A DNA stretch of 64,000 bases, from NCBI RefSeq assembly GCF_001455965.1, contig NZ_LKKO01000001.1:372001-436000 (forward strand), written 5' to 3'. The notes beneath the pieces were generated by a model. It was not told the origin of the DNA. It did no database searches and saw nothing but the letters and a program-made list of their open reading frames with translations. The first letter of the stretch is position 1, and each line of letters opens with the position of its first letter. Shown here piece after piece: positions 27,273 through 35,762 of this stretch. The stretch comes from Methylobacterium sp. GXS13. Lineage in GTDB: Bacteria; Pseudomonadota; Alphaproteobacteria; Rhizobiales; Beijerinckiaceae. A program made the translations under genes and the position numbers.

Positions 27273-28241
27273 ATGACAAACGAGGCGAGGGGAGAGGGTG
27301 CGTCCCGGATCGCGCTGATCGGGGCACCGATCGAAGTCGGCACCAGCGAGCCCGGCGCGTTGATGGGACCGGCGGCCCTGCGCACAGCGGGACTCGTCCG
27401 CACCCTGTCCGATCTCGGCCACGCGCTGGGCGATCACGGCGATGTCGTGTCTGACGGACCGGCCGATGGGCGGGGACTGCCGGCTGTCGCGGCCTGGACC
27501 CGCGCCCTGTCGCGTTCGGTCGAGGCCGCTCTCGGGGCGGGGGCAGTGCCGCTCGCCGCAGGCGGCGACCACAGCCTGTCACTCGGCTCTGTGGACGGGG
27601 CAATGCGCCATTGCGCGCGCGAAGGCCGCCCGCTGTTCGTGCTCTGGCTCGACGCGCATGCCGACTTCAACACTCCCGACACCTCACCTTCGGGCAATGT
27701 CCACGGCATGCCGCTCGCAGCGCTCTGCGGGGAGCCGGGCTTCCCGAGCCTGTTCGCCGATCCGGTGCCAGCCCCGCTGCCGCCGGAGAACGTCCATCTC
27801 TTCGGACTGCGCTCGATTGATGCCGGCGAGCGTGCCCTGGTTACAGCCCGCCGGGTCGGCGTCACCGATATGCGGACCATCGATGAATTCGGCGTCGTCG
27901 CGCCCCTGCGGCGGGTGCTTGACCGCGTCGCGCGGGACGGCGCCCATCTGCATGTCAGCCTTGATGTGGATTTCCTCGATCCGTCGATCGCGCCTGGAGT
28001 CGGAACCACCGTCCCGGGCGGCGCGACCTTCCGCGAAGCGCATCTCATCATGGAGATGCTACACGATTCCGGCCTCGTCCGGTCGCTTGACGTAGTCGAA
28101 CTAAACCCGTTCCTCGACGATCGCGGACGCAGTGCCCGGGTGTTGGTCGAGCTGGTGGCGAGCCTCTTCGGTCGACGCATCCTAGACCGGCCAACGCTCG
28201 CGATCGAAGCGGTGTCGCCCGACCAGGCCGGCCGCCGATGA
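27273..28241 (+). CDS. rocF: Arginase
   Basis: 322 residues, normal for arginase, which hydrolyses arginine to ornithine and urea with a binuclear Mn centre. All metal motifs are present: AAGGDHSLSLGS, LDAHADFNTP, and SLDVDFLDPSIAPGVGT; SPSGNVHGMPLAALCG is the substrate-loop region and DVVELNPFLDDRG closes the active site. Length and the NVHGMPLA phrase separate it from agmatinase. The stop overlaps the ureD ATG (ATGA), tying urea production to a urease accessory gene. Confidence 0.95.
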   Translation: MTNEARGEGASRIALIGAPIEVGTSEPGALMGPAALRTAGLVRTLSDLGHALGDHGDVVSDGPADGRGLPAVAAWTRALSRSVEAALGAGAVPLAAGGDHSLSLGSVDGAMRHCAREGRPLFVLWLDAHADFNTPDTSPSGNVHGMPLAALCGEPGFPSLFADPVPAPLPPENVHLFGLRSIDAGERALVTARRVGVTDMRTIDEFGVVAPLRRVLDRVARDGAHLHVSLDVDFLDPSIAPGVGTTVPGGATFREAHLIMEMLHDSGLVRSLDVVELNPFLDDRGRSARVLVELVASLFGRRILDRPTLAIEAVSPDQAGRR

Positions 28242-29098
28242 TACTGGCTGGCTCTCAGGAAGCTTCAGGTCCGTCTGAGGCGTCACTTCGGCAGCGCTCG
28301 GAGGGTCGTGTTCATCTCCGCGCGGGGCTGTTCGGCGGCACCGGTTGTACCCGGATCCTCGATCTCGCCGAATCCGGCCCGTCGCGTCTGCGTTTTCCTC
28401 GTGGGGAGGGGGGGCTGGAGGCGGTCCTCGTCAACACCGCTGGGGGAGTCGCGTGCGGCGATACTTTCACAATTGCATTAAATCTTGAACCAGGTGCTGA
28501 CGTGGTGCTTACCACCACGGCGGCGGAGAAAATCTACCGCTCGGACGGGCCGGTAAGCCGGATTGAGAATCGCGTCGTCCTGGCAAAGGGGACTCGGCTT
28601 GCATGGCTGCCGCAGGAAACGATCCTGTTCGACCGCGCCCGGGTGCGACGACGTTTTGAAGCCGACCTTGCGGACGGCGCCGCCCTGCTTGCCGTCGAGA
28701 TCGTTGCCTTCGGCCGTGCCGCCAGAGGCGAGCGGATCACCGCGGGGCTATTCGCGGATGCCTGGCGCGTGCGCCGGGCCGGCCGGCTCGTCTACGCCGA
28801 TAGCCTTTGCCTGAACGGCTCGATCTCCGATCTGCTCGCTCGACCGGCGGTCGGCGGCGGCGCCCGGGCGTGCGCGATTCTGCTCGACGTTTCAGAAGGC
28901 GCCGAGGCTCGCGTGGAGGAAGCCCGGGCCCTCCTGGAAGAGGCCGCCGTGCCGGCAATCGAGGTGGCCGTGAGTGCCTGGAACGGTCATCTCGTTATCC
29001 GCGCCCTGTCGGATGCGGTCGGCCCCCTGCGCAGCCTCATCGCACGCGTGCTAGCCAGCTATCGTGATCGGCCGATGCCTCGGGTCTGGCAGAGCTGA
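28238..29098 (+). CDS. ureD: Urease accessory protein UreD
   Basis: 286 residues, a usual UreD/UreH length. Family marks are LVNTAGGVACGDTFTIALNL, VLTTTAAEKIYRSDGPVSRI, LAWLPQETILFDRARVRR and FADAWRVRRAGRLVYADSL. UreD acts with UreF and UreG to load nickel into apo-urease. Neither urease subunits nor other ure genes are in the window; instead ureD is coupled to arginase. Sequence looks intact, so it is probably functional with ure genes elsewhere. Confidence 0.94.
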   Translation: MILAGSQEASGPSEASLRQRSEGRVHLRAGLFGGTGCTRILDLAESGPSRLRFPRGEGGLEAVLVNTAGGVACGDTFTIALNLEPGADVVLTTTAAEKIYRSDGPVSRIENRVVLAKGTRLAWLPQETILFDRARVRRRFEADLADGAALLAVEIVAFGRAARGERITAGLFADAWRVRRAGRLVYADSLCLNGSISDLLARPAVGGGARACAILLDVSEGAEARVEEARALLEEAAVPAIEVAVSAWNGHLVIRALSDAVGPLRSLIARVLASYRDRPMPRVWQS

Positions 29099-29263
29099 CG
29101 CCGTCTGTGCCGTACCGGCCGAGAGCGCCGCTCCACCCAGCAGCATATTCTCGCGCAGAAGCCGCATCACAGCCGTTGCCTGCCGCCACCGACCTCTGCT
29201 AGAGACGCCCACCCGGAGCCGGCCGCCAGGCTCCATGGGCGACGCCGCGGCGTCGCGACGAGG

Positions 29264-29337
29264 GGCCTCGTGGCGGAGTGGTTACGCAGAGGACTGCAAA
29301 TCCTTGCACCCCGGTTCGATTCCGGGCGAGGCCTCCA
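29264..29337 (+). tRNA. tRNA-Cys (anticodon GCA)
   Basis: 74 bases: acceptor GGCCTCG/CGAGGCC, anticodon arm with loop CTGCAAA (anticodon GCA), T arm CCGGTTCGATTCCGG, discriminator T and encoded CCA at 29335-29337. It lies between ureD and a chemoreceptor relic. Confidence 0.97.
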
Positions 29338-29529
29338 CTGTCTCCTTCTTTATCAGAGCGCCGTTTTCATCCGCTCGCTGTCACTTGTGGCGCGATGTCC
29401 AGAGGTGGCGCGGCCTGAGAATGTCTGGCTGCATGCACAGCAACGGCCCAGGACAGTCGCCTCAACGATCGCCCGGCGCGGGCTGTCTGTGCCGAATTTC
29501 ACAGACAAGGCGCTTTTTGGGACATGCTC

Positions 29530-30012
29530 CTCGATCGTGGCGGCGGCGGTCGCCTGGGTCGCTCTGCTGTGACGCGACGCAGCCCATCCTATGCGCGGTC
29601 TGGGCCGCCAAACCCTTCACCTCGGCTGCCACCACGGCTCGCACCGCCTCGATTGTCTCTGATAAGGCGAGCATCTTCGTCTGCGACGCCACCGCACGGA
29701 TCAGCCCGATCACGGTCTGAGCCGCATCGGCGACTTGCGACGGGGTCTCCACCGGTGCCACCAACCCCTTTGCGTCGGAGAGTGCCGTTGAGACGACCTC
29801 CCTCACGTGGGGGCCGGGCGATAAATTCCTGGAGCCGCGACCGACAGCTTTTCGTCGGTGCTGGCAGCGTTGACGAGGCCAGCAGTCTCATAGGCTGCCG
29901 CCACAGTGACGGCGACTGACGCGGGCATCTGGCCTACGCGACCCGACACTGCGTCGGCTGAGATCTGCATGACCTCCATCGAAGCGGCGAGATCCCTTAC
30001 CGTTCGGCGCAT
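29530..30012 (-). pseudogene. Decayed methyl-accepting chemotaxis protein fragment
   Basis: Minus-strand frames in this stretch match the cytoplasmic domain of chemoreceptors in pieces. The first, from 30012, includes YETAGLVNAASTDEKLSVAA, like the adaptation helix. The frame then shifts near 29805, and the next piece reads VIGLIRAVASQTKMLALSET followed by IEAVRA and VVAAEVKGLAAQTA. Compared with the intact tip nearby, the GEAGRGFA segment is deleted, and a further shift is likely near 29590. There is no sensor, membrane or HAMP part, so this is a relic. Confidence 0.75.
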
Positions 30013-30333
30013 CTAACTTTCGAAGGCTCAGATCGCCGCGGGCAACGCGTTTGGCTCGGGCTCTTGTCGCTGATCCATGCACACAAGCCTCGCGCGATGG
30101 ACGTGCAGCCGCAATCGGAAAGCGGCTCGCCCATGTCCCGTTCACCTGACGACGACGACGGCGATTATGGATCCAGGCCGACTTTTGCGCCGCGCCGAGG
30201 AGCGGCGGTGTAACGGCGACAGTAACGGCGCGTTTCCCTGCGCACGTATTTCGTCCTTGATCCGGATTGCGCCGAAGCTTCGTTCGCTTGGGACCAGGGT
30301 GGGGCGAAACCAGCAACGGTGCGCGGTGTTCGC
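30013..30333. other. Stretch without a supported gene
   Basis: About 320 bases between the relic and the intact chemoreceptor gene. It may contain further decayed receptor sequence, but none was recognisable. Confidence 0.35.
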
Positions 30334-32013
30334 TCAGGCGGCGTGCACTTGGCCCAGAAAGGTCTCGATCGCTTGCTGCAGGGTCCGCGTCCCAGCACTG
30401 ACCCGGGACGCGCTGCCTCGTACCTGCTCGGCCTGCGCCTCATTGGAAGTTGCAGCGGCCCGCACGCCTCCGACGCTCTCCGAAACCTTGTGGGAATCCG
30501 CCGCCGCATCCGCGATGGCACGGGCGATCTCCTGGCTCGCGGCGCCCTGCTGATGCGCCGCCTGGGCGACCTCGGACGCGATGAGGCTCATCCGGGCGAT
30601 GGTCTCGCCGATCGAGGTGATCGCGTCGACCGTGTTGGAGGCAGCTCCCTGGATCGAACCGACTTGCCCGGTGATGCGATCAGTGGCGAGAGCCGTTTGG
30701 CTAGCTAACGCCTTCACCTCCGCCGCGACCACGGCGAAACCGCGCCCCGCGACCCCGGCCCGCGCGGCCTCGATGGTGGCATTGAGGGCCAGCAGGTTGG
30801 TCTGCTCGGCCACCGTGCGGATCAAAGTGACCACGGCGTCGATCTCGGCGGCTGCTTGCGACAGGCTCGAGACGGTGAATTCCAGCTGCTTCGTATCGTT
30901 GAGGGCTGTCGCAGCGATCTCGCTTGTGTGCCGGACGCGCCCCTCGATCTCCCGGGCGGAGGCTGCGAACTCCTCGGCTGCGCTGGCGACGCTATCGACG
31001 ATGTCGGCGGTTTGGCTCGAAGCACCTGCCACGACGGAAGCCCGGGCCACCATGTCACTGGCCGTCCCGGTGAGTGTCGCAGCTGCGTCCTGCATGGATT
31101 CGGCAGAGCCGGCGAGATCCGTCACCGCGCGATGCGTCTCGCTCTCGAAGGCCTTGGTCGCGTCGGCTAGCTGCTCGGCCCGGATGCGATCGCGGTCGCG
31201 GCGAGCCTGCGCTTCGGCGTCGAGGCGCCCCTTCTCGATCAGCGCTGCCTGAAAGGCCGCGATCGAGCCCGCCATTTCGCCGATCTCGTCGCGACGATGG
31301 GTGAATGGAATTGTCCGGCCAAGATCGTTGGAAGCCAGTGCCGTCATGTTGTTTTTGAGACGGTCGAGCGGTCGCCGGACTTGCGTGAGGATGATCCAGA
31401 TCGCCGCCAGCAGCCCGAAGGCGAGCGCCACGGCCGGCACCGCAATGAGCGCCCACTGGGCCTGGCGGCGATCCGCGGCATCGGCTGCACGCCGCTGATT
31501 GAGGCGCGCCAGAACCTCGCGGCCCAGCAGGCCGATCTCCGCGATCATGTGCTCACGGTTCTTCACTGTCGCCTCGTCGGTGGCCTGGATCAGGGCAGCC
31601 TTCGGCGAGATGGTCAGACCGAGCTCAGCCGTGTCGTTCTGGTAGGCGATGAACTCCTTCACGAAGAGGTCGAATCGACGACGCCGATCCGGCGGCAGCT
31701 GGTCCTCCATCGCCTCCAGGAATGGCCCCCGAACTTGCTCGACGGCGGTCAGTGCATCGTGGAGCGCGGAGAGCCGGGTACGCGCCGCCGTGGTGTCCTC
31801 GGCGGTGTAGAGCGCTGTGGCCTGCACAACCGCGTGCTCGATCGCTTGGCCAAGGGCACCGGCCTGGAGACCGGCATTCCAGATCTTGTCCGTCGCGGCG
31901 GCACGCTCCTGCTCCCACAGCGATTGTCGGACGGCAAAGGCTGAGATGCCGACCGCGACGAAGCCCAACAGGCCAACGACCGCCGCCAGCTTGAAGCCGA
32001 GAGAAATACGCAT
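30334..32013 (-). CDS. Methyl-accepting chemotaxis protein
   Basis: 559 residues. First membrane helix [20 protein letters not shown]; a periplasmic helical region of about 150 residues, suggestive of a four-helix-bundle sensor; second helix [24 protein letters not shown]; and a signalling coiled coil with tip [20 protein letters not shown]. The C-terminus ([18 protein letters not shown]) resembles the end of the other receptor in this window. It is transcribed towards the relic, which could be a decayed copy of a related gene. Ligand unknown. Confidence 0.93.
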   Translation of the reverse strand: MRISLGFKLAAVVGLLGFVAVGISAFAVRQSLWEQERAAATDKIWNAGLQAGALGQAIEHAVVQATALYTAEDTTAARTRLSALHDALTAVEQVRGPFLEAMEDQLPPDRRRRFDLFVKEFIAYQNDTAELGLTISPKAALIQATDEATVKNREHMIAEIGLLGREVLARLNQRRAADAADRRQAQWALIAVPAVALAFGLLAAIWIILTQVRRPLDRLKNNMTALASNDLGRTIPFTHRRDEIGEMAGSIAAFQAALIEKGRLDAEAQARRDRDRIRAEQLADATKAFESETHRAVTDLAGSAESMQDAAATLTGTASDMVARASVVAGASSQTADIVDSVASAAEEFAASAREIEGRVRHTSEIAATALNDTKQLEFTVSSLSQAAAEIDAVVTLIRTVAEQTNLLALNATIEAARAGVAGRGFAVVAAEVKALASQTALATDRITGQVGSIQGAASNTVDAITSIGETIARMSLIASEVAQAAHQQGAASQEIARAIADAAADSHKVSESVGGVRAAATSNEAQAEQVRGSASRVSAGTRTLQQAIETFLGQVHAA

Positions 32014-32072
32014 GTGGAGGGGACCAGATTCCGTTAGGGTCGAAAGGTAGAGTGCACTCGCAGCGAGATTTG

Positions 32073-32086
32073 ATCAAAATTTTGAT
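32073..32086. promoter_or_regulatory. 14-bp perfect palindrome upstream of chemoreceptor gene
   Basis: ATCAAAATTTTGAT is its own reverse complement and lies about 60 bases upstream of the minus-strand chemoreceptor ATG, inside an unusually AT-rich stretch (about 32065-32240) for this genome. That placement fits a promoter with a dimeric regulator site. No regulator can be named. Confidence 0.4.
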
Positions 32087-32268
32087 ATATTTGGCAAAAA
32101 CGCGTGATCTGTAATTCTGGTTTTATAGCTTTACCGACGGACATGACGACGATCGGAATGCCTCGATTTCAAATTCGACGACGACAAATTTTTCTTATCG
32201 CAACGTCCCGCCAGGAAGATCATATCTTCAAAGGGTAACCGTGCCACGCATTCCGCGATCGAGGCGGA

Positions 32269-32412
32269 TCAAGTAGCCTGTGCAAGGATTACGCGCATCG
32301 CGAAGCCGACGATCAGGAACGCGATCAACGACAGGCCGATATAGTCGGGCATGCGGCTCCCGCGGTCGAACGGGGACACCCTACGGTGCCCGCTGGTATC
32401 CCGCGTCATCAT
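32269..32412 (-). CDS. Small single-pass membrane protein, 47 residues
   Basis: The frame starts with two ATG codons at 32412/32409 and has GAGAGG 4 bases upstream on the coding strand. It encodes 47 residues: a basic, polar N-terminal 20 residues, then MPDYIGLSLIAFLIVGFAMR and VILAQAT, a single hydrophobic helix. An internal ATG (at MPDYIG) is an alternative start giving 27 residues. Strong ribosome site and clean membrane segment make it likely real. Function unknown. Confidence 0.55.
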   Translation of the reverse strand: MMTRDTSGHRRVSPFDRGSRMPDYIGLSLIAFLIVGFAMRVILAQAT

Positions 32413-32867
32413 CAAGCCTCTCGAGGTAGGGCAACTAGGTCCAGGTGATCAGCAGTTCCCACAGAGGGGACCGATCGACGCGAGCGGCCGTGTCAGGTCG
32501 TTCGGGAACCGCGCCATGGATGGCGGGCACGGGCGGCAGACCCTTCGGATCGAAACTGACGCGAATCGGCTCTTCGACGGCACCGCCTTTCGCGACGCCG
32601 ACGACGAGCCGAGCCTTAAGCGCCTCCCATGACGGCGAGATGACTCAGCGCAGTCGGACCCGAATCGGCGCGTCAGACCTCTTTTGACCGTGTCGGCTCT
32701 CCGCCGCCTGGTTCCTGCGTTGCATATTAGCAACACCGATATCGCTTAGACGCCGGCAAACGACCCAATCGGGGTGGCTCACAGAGGGGGCCTCTCACAA
32801 AGTGGGGCGATCGCGTCATTCGGGGGCTTGCGTCCCACAAACCTGGTGTGTAGAGACCCGCTCGTGA
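32413..32867. other. Stretch without a supported gene
   Basis: About 450 bases between the small membrane gene and tRNA-Asn. Open frames on both strands are Arg/Pro-rich translations of GC-rich DNA without family resemblance. Confidence 0.4.
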
Positions 32868-32943
32868 TCCCCGATAGCTCAGTTGGTAGAGCAGGCGACT
32901 GTTAATCGCCTTGTCGCAGGTTCGAGTCCTGCTCGGGGAGCCA
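32868..32943 (+). tRNA. tRNA-Asn (anticodon GTT)
   Basis: 76 bases: acceptor TCCCCGA/TCGGGGA, D arm TAGCTCAGTTGGTAGAGCA, anticodon stem GGCGA/TCGCC with loop CTGTTAA (anticodon GTT), T arm GCAGGTTCGAGTCCTGC, discriminator G, encoded CCA at 32941-32943. Confidence 0.97.
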
Positions 32944-32963
32944 TCAACGTCTGAACATCGCGA

Positions 32964-33062
32964 TCACTGCCGTCGAGCCGCTTCGAGATCGGCGTTGCGG
33001 TCGACCTCCATGATGCTGTTCTCAGACGTCCTCTGCGTGTTGGTATCGCGTGGGTCAGTCAT
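32964..33062 (-). CDS. Possible 32-residue peptide
   Basis: A minus-strand frame starting MTDPRDTNTQRTSENSIMEV and ending in a charged DLEAARRQ. The MTDPRD start resembles the beginning of small Hyphomicrobiales membrane proteins I recall, but here the hydrophobic helix is absent, so it may be a truncated copy. The ribosome site is weak. Low confidence. Confidence 0.2.
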   Translation of the reverse strand: MTDPRDTNTQRTSENSIMEVDRNADLEAARRQ

Positions 33063-33528
33063 ACTGGAATTGCCTGGCCACGAATGAGCTATGCTGCTCC
33101 GGTGAGGGATCACAGGTGCAGTGCAACGCCGGCTGCCGTGTAAGCTACCTGCCGCATAAAGCTGGATGACCACAGATCTGAGTGGTCTCCGACGTCGCTG
33201 TGTAATGGTCGCCACAACCGTCCTTTTCCGTAGCGCGGACGACGGACTGCCGCCTACGCGGTCATGCTGCAGACCGGCCTATCGAAATGCTTCAGGCCTG
33301 CATGTGCCTGGCATCACCCTCCGCGAGATTTCATCGATCACGCCCCCGAGGACGCCAGCGCCGCCAACCTATGCTTAAGAGCACACCTTCGAGCCGCACT
33401 TGTGCTGCGCGGCGGATGCCGATGCGGCCCCTGGCATGGCCGACATGCCGCAACAATTTCACCTGCTACCCGGTGACCCCTTCGGCAAATGCTGCTTATC
33501 GGAATACCCCGAGCGGCTGGAGGTACCG
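33063..33528. other. Stretch without a supported gene
   Basis: About 465 bases. Several plus-strand frames overlap here without good starts. The only clear signal is GGAGG at 33519-33523, which serves the next gene. Confidence 0.4.
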
Positions 33529-33867
33529 ATGAAGCAGATCGAAGCCATCATTGCGTGGACGCCCGCCCGATGGGCGGAGCTAAGACCGGAGACGGCCGGG
33601 CAGATCGTGGTTCTGCCGGTGCCCGACGAGGCCAGCGTGTCGAAAAGCTACGTGATGCGCGCCGGAGCAAGTTCCTCGGCATTGGCCAGCTTATCGGAGG
33701 AGGCGCGAATTGCCCGCCTGTTCATCGATTTCCAGACGATCGTGGTCCGCGACGGCCTCGATCCGCAGACGGTGCACAAGGCATTCCTAGCTATCGATGA
33801 GTACCGGTTCCGTATCGCGCCGGATACGGAGGGTGCCGAGTTCGAAGATCCGCCCGAAGAGGACTAG
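33529..33867 (+). CDS. Hypothetical protein, acidic C-terminus
   Basis: 112 residues from ATG 33529, chosen for the GGAGG 5 bases upstream; the frame opens earlier but lacks such a site. The product begins MKQIEAIIAWTPARWAELRP and ends in an acidic tail (EGAEFEDPPEED). Predicted to be soluble and mixed alpha/beta, with no cysteines or membrane helix. No family recognised. Normal codon use and a strong start site support a real gene. Confidence 0.65.
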   Translation: MKQIEAIIAWTPARWAELRPETAGQIVVLPVPDEASVSKSYVMRAGASSSALASLSEEARIARLFIDFQTIVVRDGLDPQTVHKAFLAIDEYRFRIAPDTEGAEFEDPPEED

Positions 33868-34116
33868 AATTTCAAGCAGGACGGAGTGGTATTGCGCACT
33901 CTGCTAGGGCCGCTGCCGGACCGATACCGGTCTCACCGTGCGATTTCCCTCGCCGCCTGCCGCGCCGACGGCCAATGATCCTCCGCTCAGAACGAGTTGA
34001 CGCACAGCATTCGCTGGCGGTCCCCGATGCTCGCGCAGGCGTGAGAATAACGAATACACTTTCGCCGATCACCGCCCTATCTTCTGGTAATGTCCTGACA
34101 CCGCCGGAGGCCGGCC

Positions 34117-35022
34117 ATGCCCGTATCCCGTCGTGCCGTGCTCGCGGCTTCCGCCCTCGCGCCGCTCGCTGGGCGTCTGTCCTGGGCGGCTGAACCGCTG
34201 ATCCAGCGGCCAATTCCATCCACCGGGGAAATGCTGCCGGCGATCGGGATCGGCACCTCAAGGCGCTACGAGGTCGAGCCCAATCCCGACGCTGTGGCAC
34301 CCCTGAAGGCGGCGGTGCAGACCTTCGTGTCCCTCGGCGGCTCGGTGATCGACACCGCGCCGAGCTACGGCACCGCCGAGGACGTGCTCGGCCTGATTCT
34401 GGCCGAGCCGGGGTTGCGCCAGAAGGTCTTTCTGGCCAGCAAAGTCGATACGCAGGGCCGCGACGCGACGCTCGCCGAGTTCGAACGCTCTCTCACGCGG
34501 ATGAAGGTCGACAGGCTCGACCTCGTGGCCGTCCACAACCTGATCGACGTGGACGCGAATCTGGCGGTGCTGCGCGATCTGAAAGCGGCCAAGCGGATCC
34601 GCTATGTGGGCGTTACGGTCTGGCGGGACGGCCAGCTCGACGCCTTAGAGGCTGTGATCAAGCGGGAGAGGCTAGACTTCATCCAGGTGAACTACGCCAT
34701 CGACAACCGGGCCGCTGCCGAGCGGTGGCTGCCGCTCGCAGCCGAGAGAGGCGTGGCTGTGATGACCAACGTTCCCTTCGGCCGCGACCGTCTGTTCAAG
34801 GCCGTCCAGGGCAAAGAGCTACCGCCGGTGGCAAAGGATCTCGGCTGCAGCAGCTGGCCGCAATTCTTTCTGAAATACGTGCTCGGCCACCCGGCCGTGA
34901 CGTGCCCGATCCCCGGTATGGCCAAGGTGGCCTATGTCGAGGACAATCTTGCCGCCGCCCGGGGCGCGCTCCCGGACCCGGCCCAGCGCAAGCAGATGGA
35001 GACGTTCATCGATGCGGTTTGA
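34117..35022 (+). CDS. Aldo/keto reductase with Tat-like export signal
   Basis: 301 residues. The N-terminus (MPVSRRAVLAASALAPLAG, then SWAA) has a twin-arginine and hydrophobic stretch like a Tat signal peptide. The mature part is an aldo/keto reductase TIM barrel: GIGTSRRYE, active-site Asp and Tyr in VIDTAPSYGTAEDVL, Lys in VFLASKVDT, His in DLVAVHNLID, and the C-terminal cofactor side PIPGMAKVAYVEDNLAAA. It would reduce a carbonyl with NAD(P)H, yet appears exported. It overlaps the next gene by 11 bases. Confidence 0.87.
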   Translation: MPVSRRAVLAASALAPLAGRLSWAAEPLIQRPIPSTGEMLPAIGIGTSRRYEVEPNPDAVAPLKAAVQTFVSLGGSVIDTAPSYGTAEDVLGLILAEPGLRQKVFLASKVDTQGRDATLAEFERSLTRMKVDRLDLVAVHNLIDVDANLAVLRDLKAAKRIRYVGVTVWRDGQLDALEAVIKRERLDFIQVNYAIDNRAAAERWLPLAAERGVAVMTNVPFGRDRLFKAVQGKELPPVAKDLGCSSWPQFFLKYVLGHPAVTCPIPGMAKVAYVEDNLAAARGALPDPAQRKQMETFIDAV

Positions 35023-35755
35023 TCGCACCACACGGCGCGTTGCGCTGGCTCTCGCTGCTGGGCTCCTGACAGCGTCCGCGCTGCCAGCCGTGGCGCAGGA
35101 CGGTCCCAAGAAGATTCGGATTGGGGTGATCGGCGCCGGCAATATCGGCGGGACGATCGGGACCCTCTGGGTCAAGGACGGCCACGAGGTGATGTTCGCC
35201 TCACGGCATCCGGAGACCCTGGCGCCGATGATCGCGGAGCTTGGACCGAAGGCCAAGGCCGGGACGCCCGAGGAGGCGGTCAAGTTCGGCGACGCGGTGT
35301 TCGTCGCGGTGCCGTACAAGGCCTATCCCGAGCTTTCGAAAGATTTGGGTGCGTCTCTGACCGGCAAGGTCGTGCTCGATGCGGGCAACGCCACGCAGAA
35401 GCGGGACGGCGCGCTCTATGACGAGGTTCAGGCGAACGGGATCGGGGCGACCTCGGCCAAGTATTTCCCGGGTGCGAAGCTGGTCCGGGCGTTCAACGCT
35501 GCCAACTACAAGGTCTTCGCCAAGGCGGGCGCCGACGGCGGCAAGGATCGGCCGGGCGGCCGTATGGCGATCCCGATCGCGGGCGACGATACCGCGGCCG
35601 TGAAGGTGGCCGAGGGCCTGGTCCGCGATGCCGGGTTCGACCCAGTGGTGGTCGGTCCGCTGAAGGATGCCGACAAGTTCGCCATGGGGTCGTCCGGCTT
35701 CGGCCACGAGGCGACCGCGCCGGAGCTGCGCGAGAAGCTCGGGCTCGGGAAGTAA
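35012..35755 (+). CDS. Exported NADPH-dependent F420 reductase-like oxidoreductase
   Basis: 247 residues from ATG 35012. A Sec-type signal (VALALAAGLLTASALPAVAQ) precedes a Rossmann fold of the F420-dependent NADP oxidoreductase/NADP-binding family: IRIGVIGAGNIGGTIGTLWV with GxGxxG, FASRHPETL, VFVAVPYKAYPEL, VVLDAGNAT, and LVRAFNAANYKVFA. The reaction is unknown; F420 use should not be assumed. Its start lies inside the end of the aldo/keto reductase gene, so the two are translated together. Confidence 0.83.
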   Translation: MRFDRTTRRVALALAAGLLTASALPAVAQDGPKKIRIGVIGAGNIGGTIGTLWVKDGHEVMFASRHPETLAPMIAELGPKAKAGTPEEAVKFGDAVFVAVPYKAYPELSKDLGASLTGKVVLDAGNATQKRDGALYDEVQANGIGATSAKYFPGAKLVRAFNAANYKVFAKAGADGGKDRPGGRMAIPIAGDDTAAVKVAEGLVRDAGFDPVVVGPLKDADKFAMGSSGFGHEATAPELREKLGLGK

Positions 35756-35762
35756 GGGGCGC

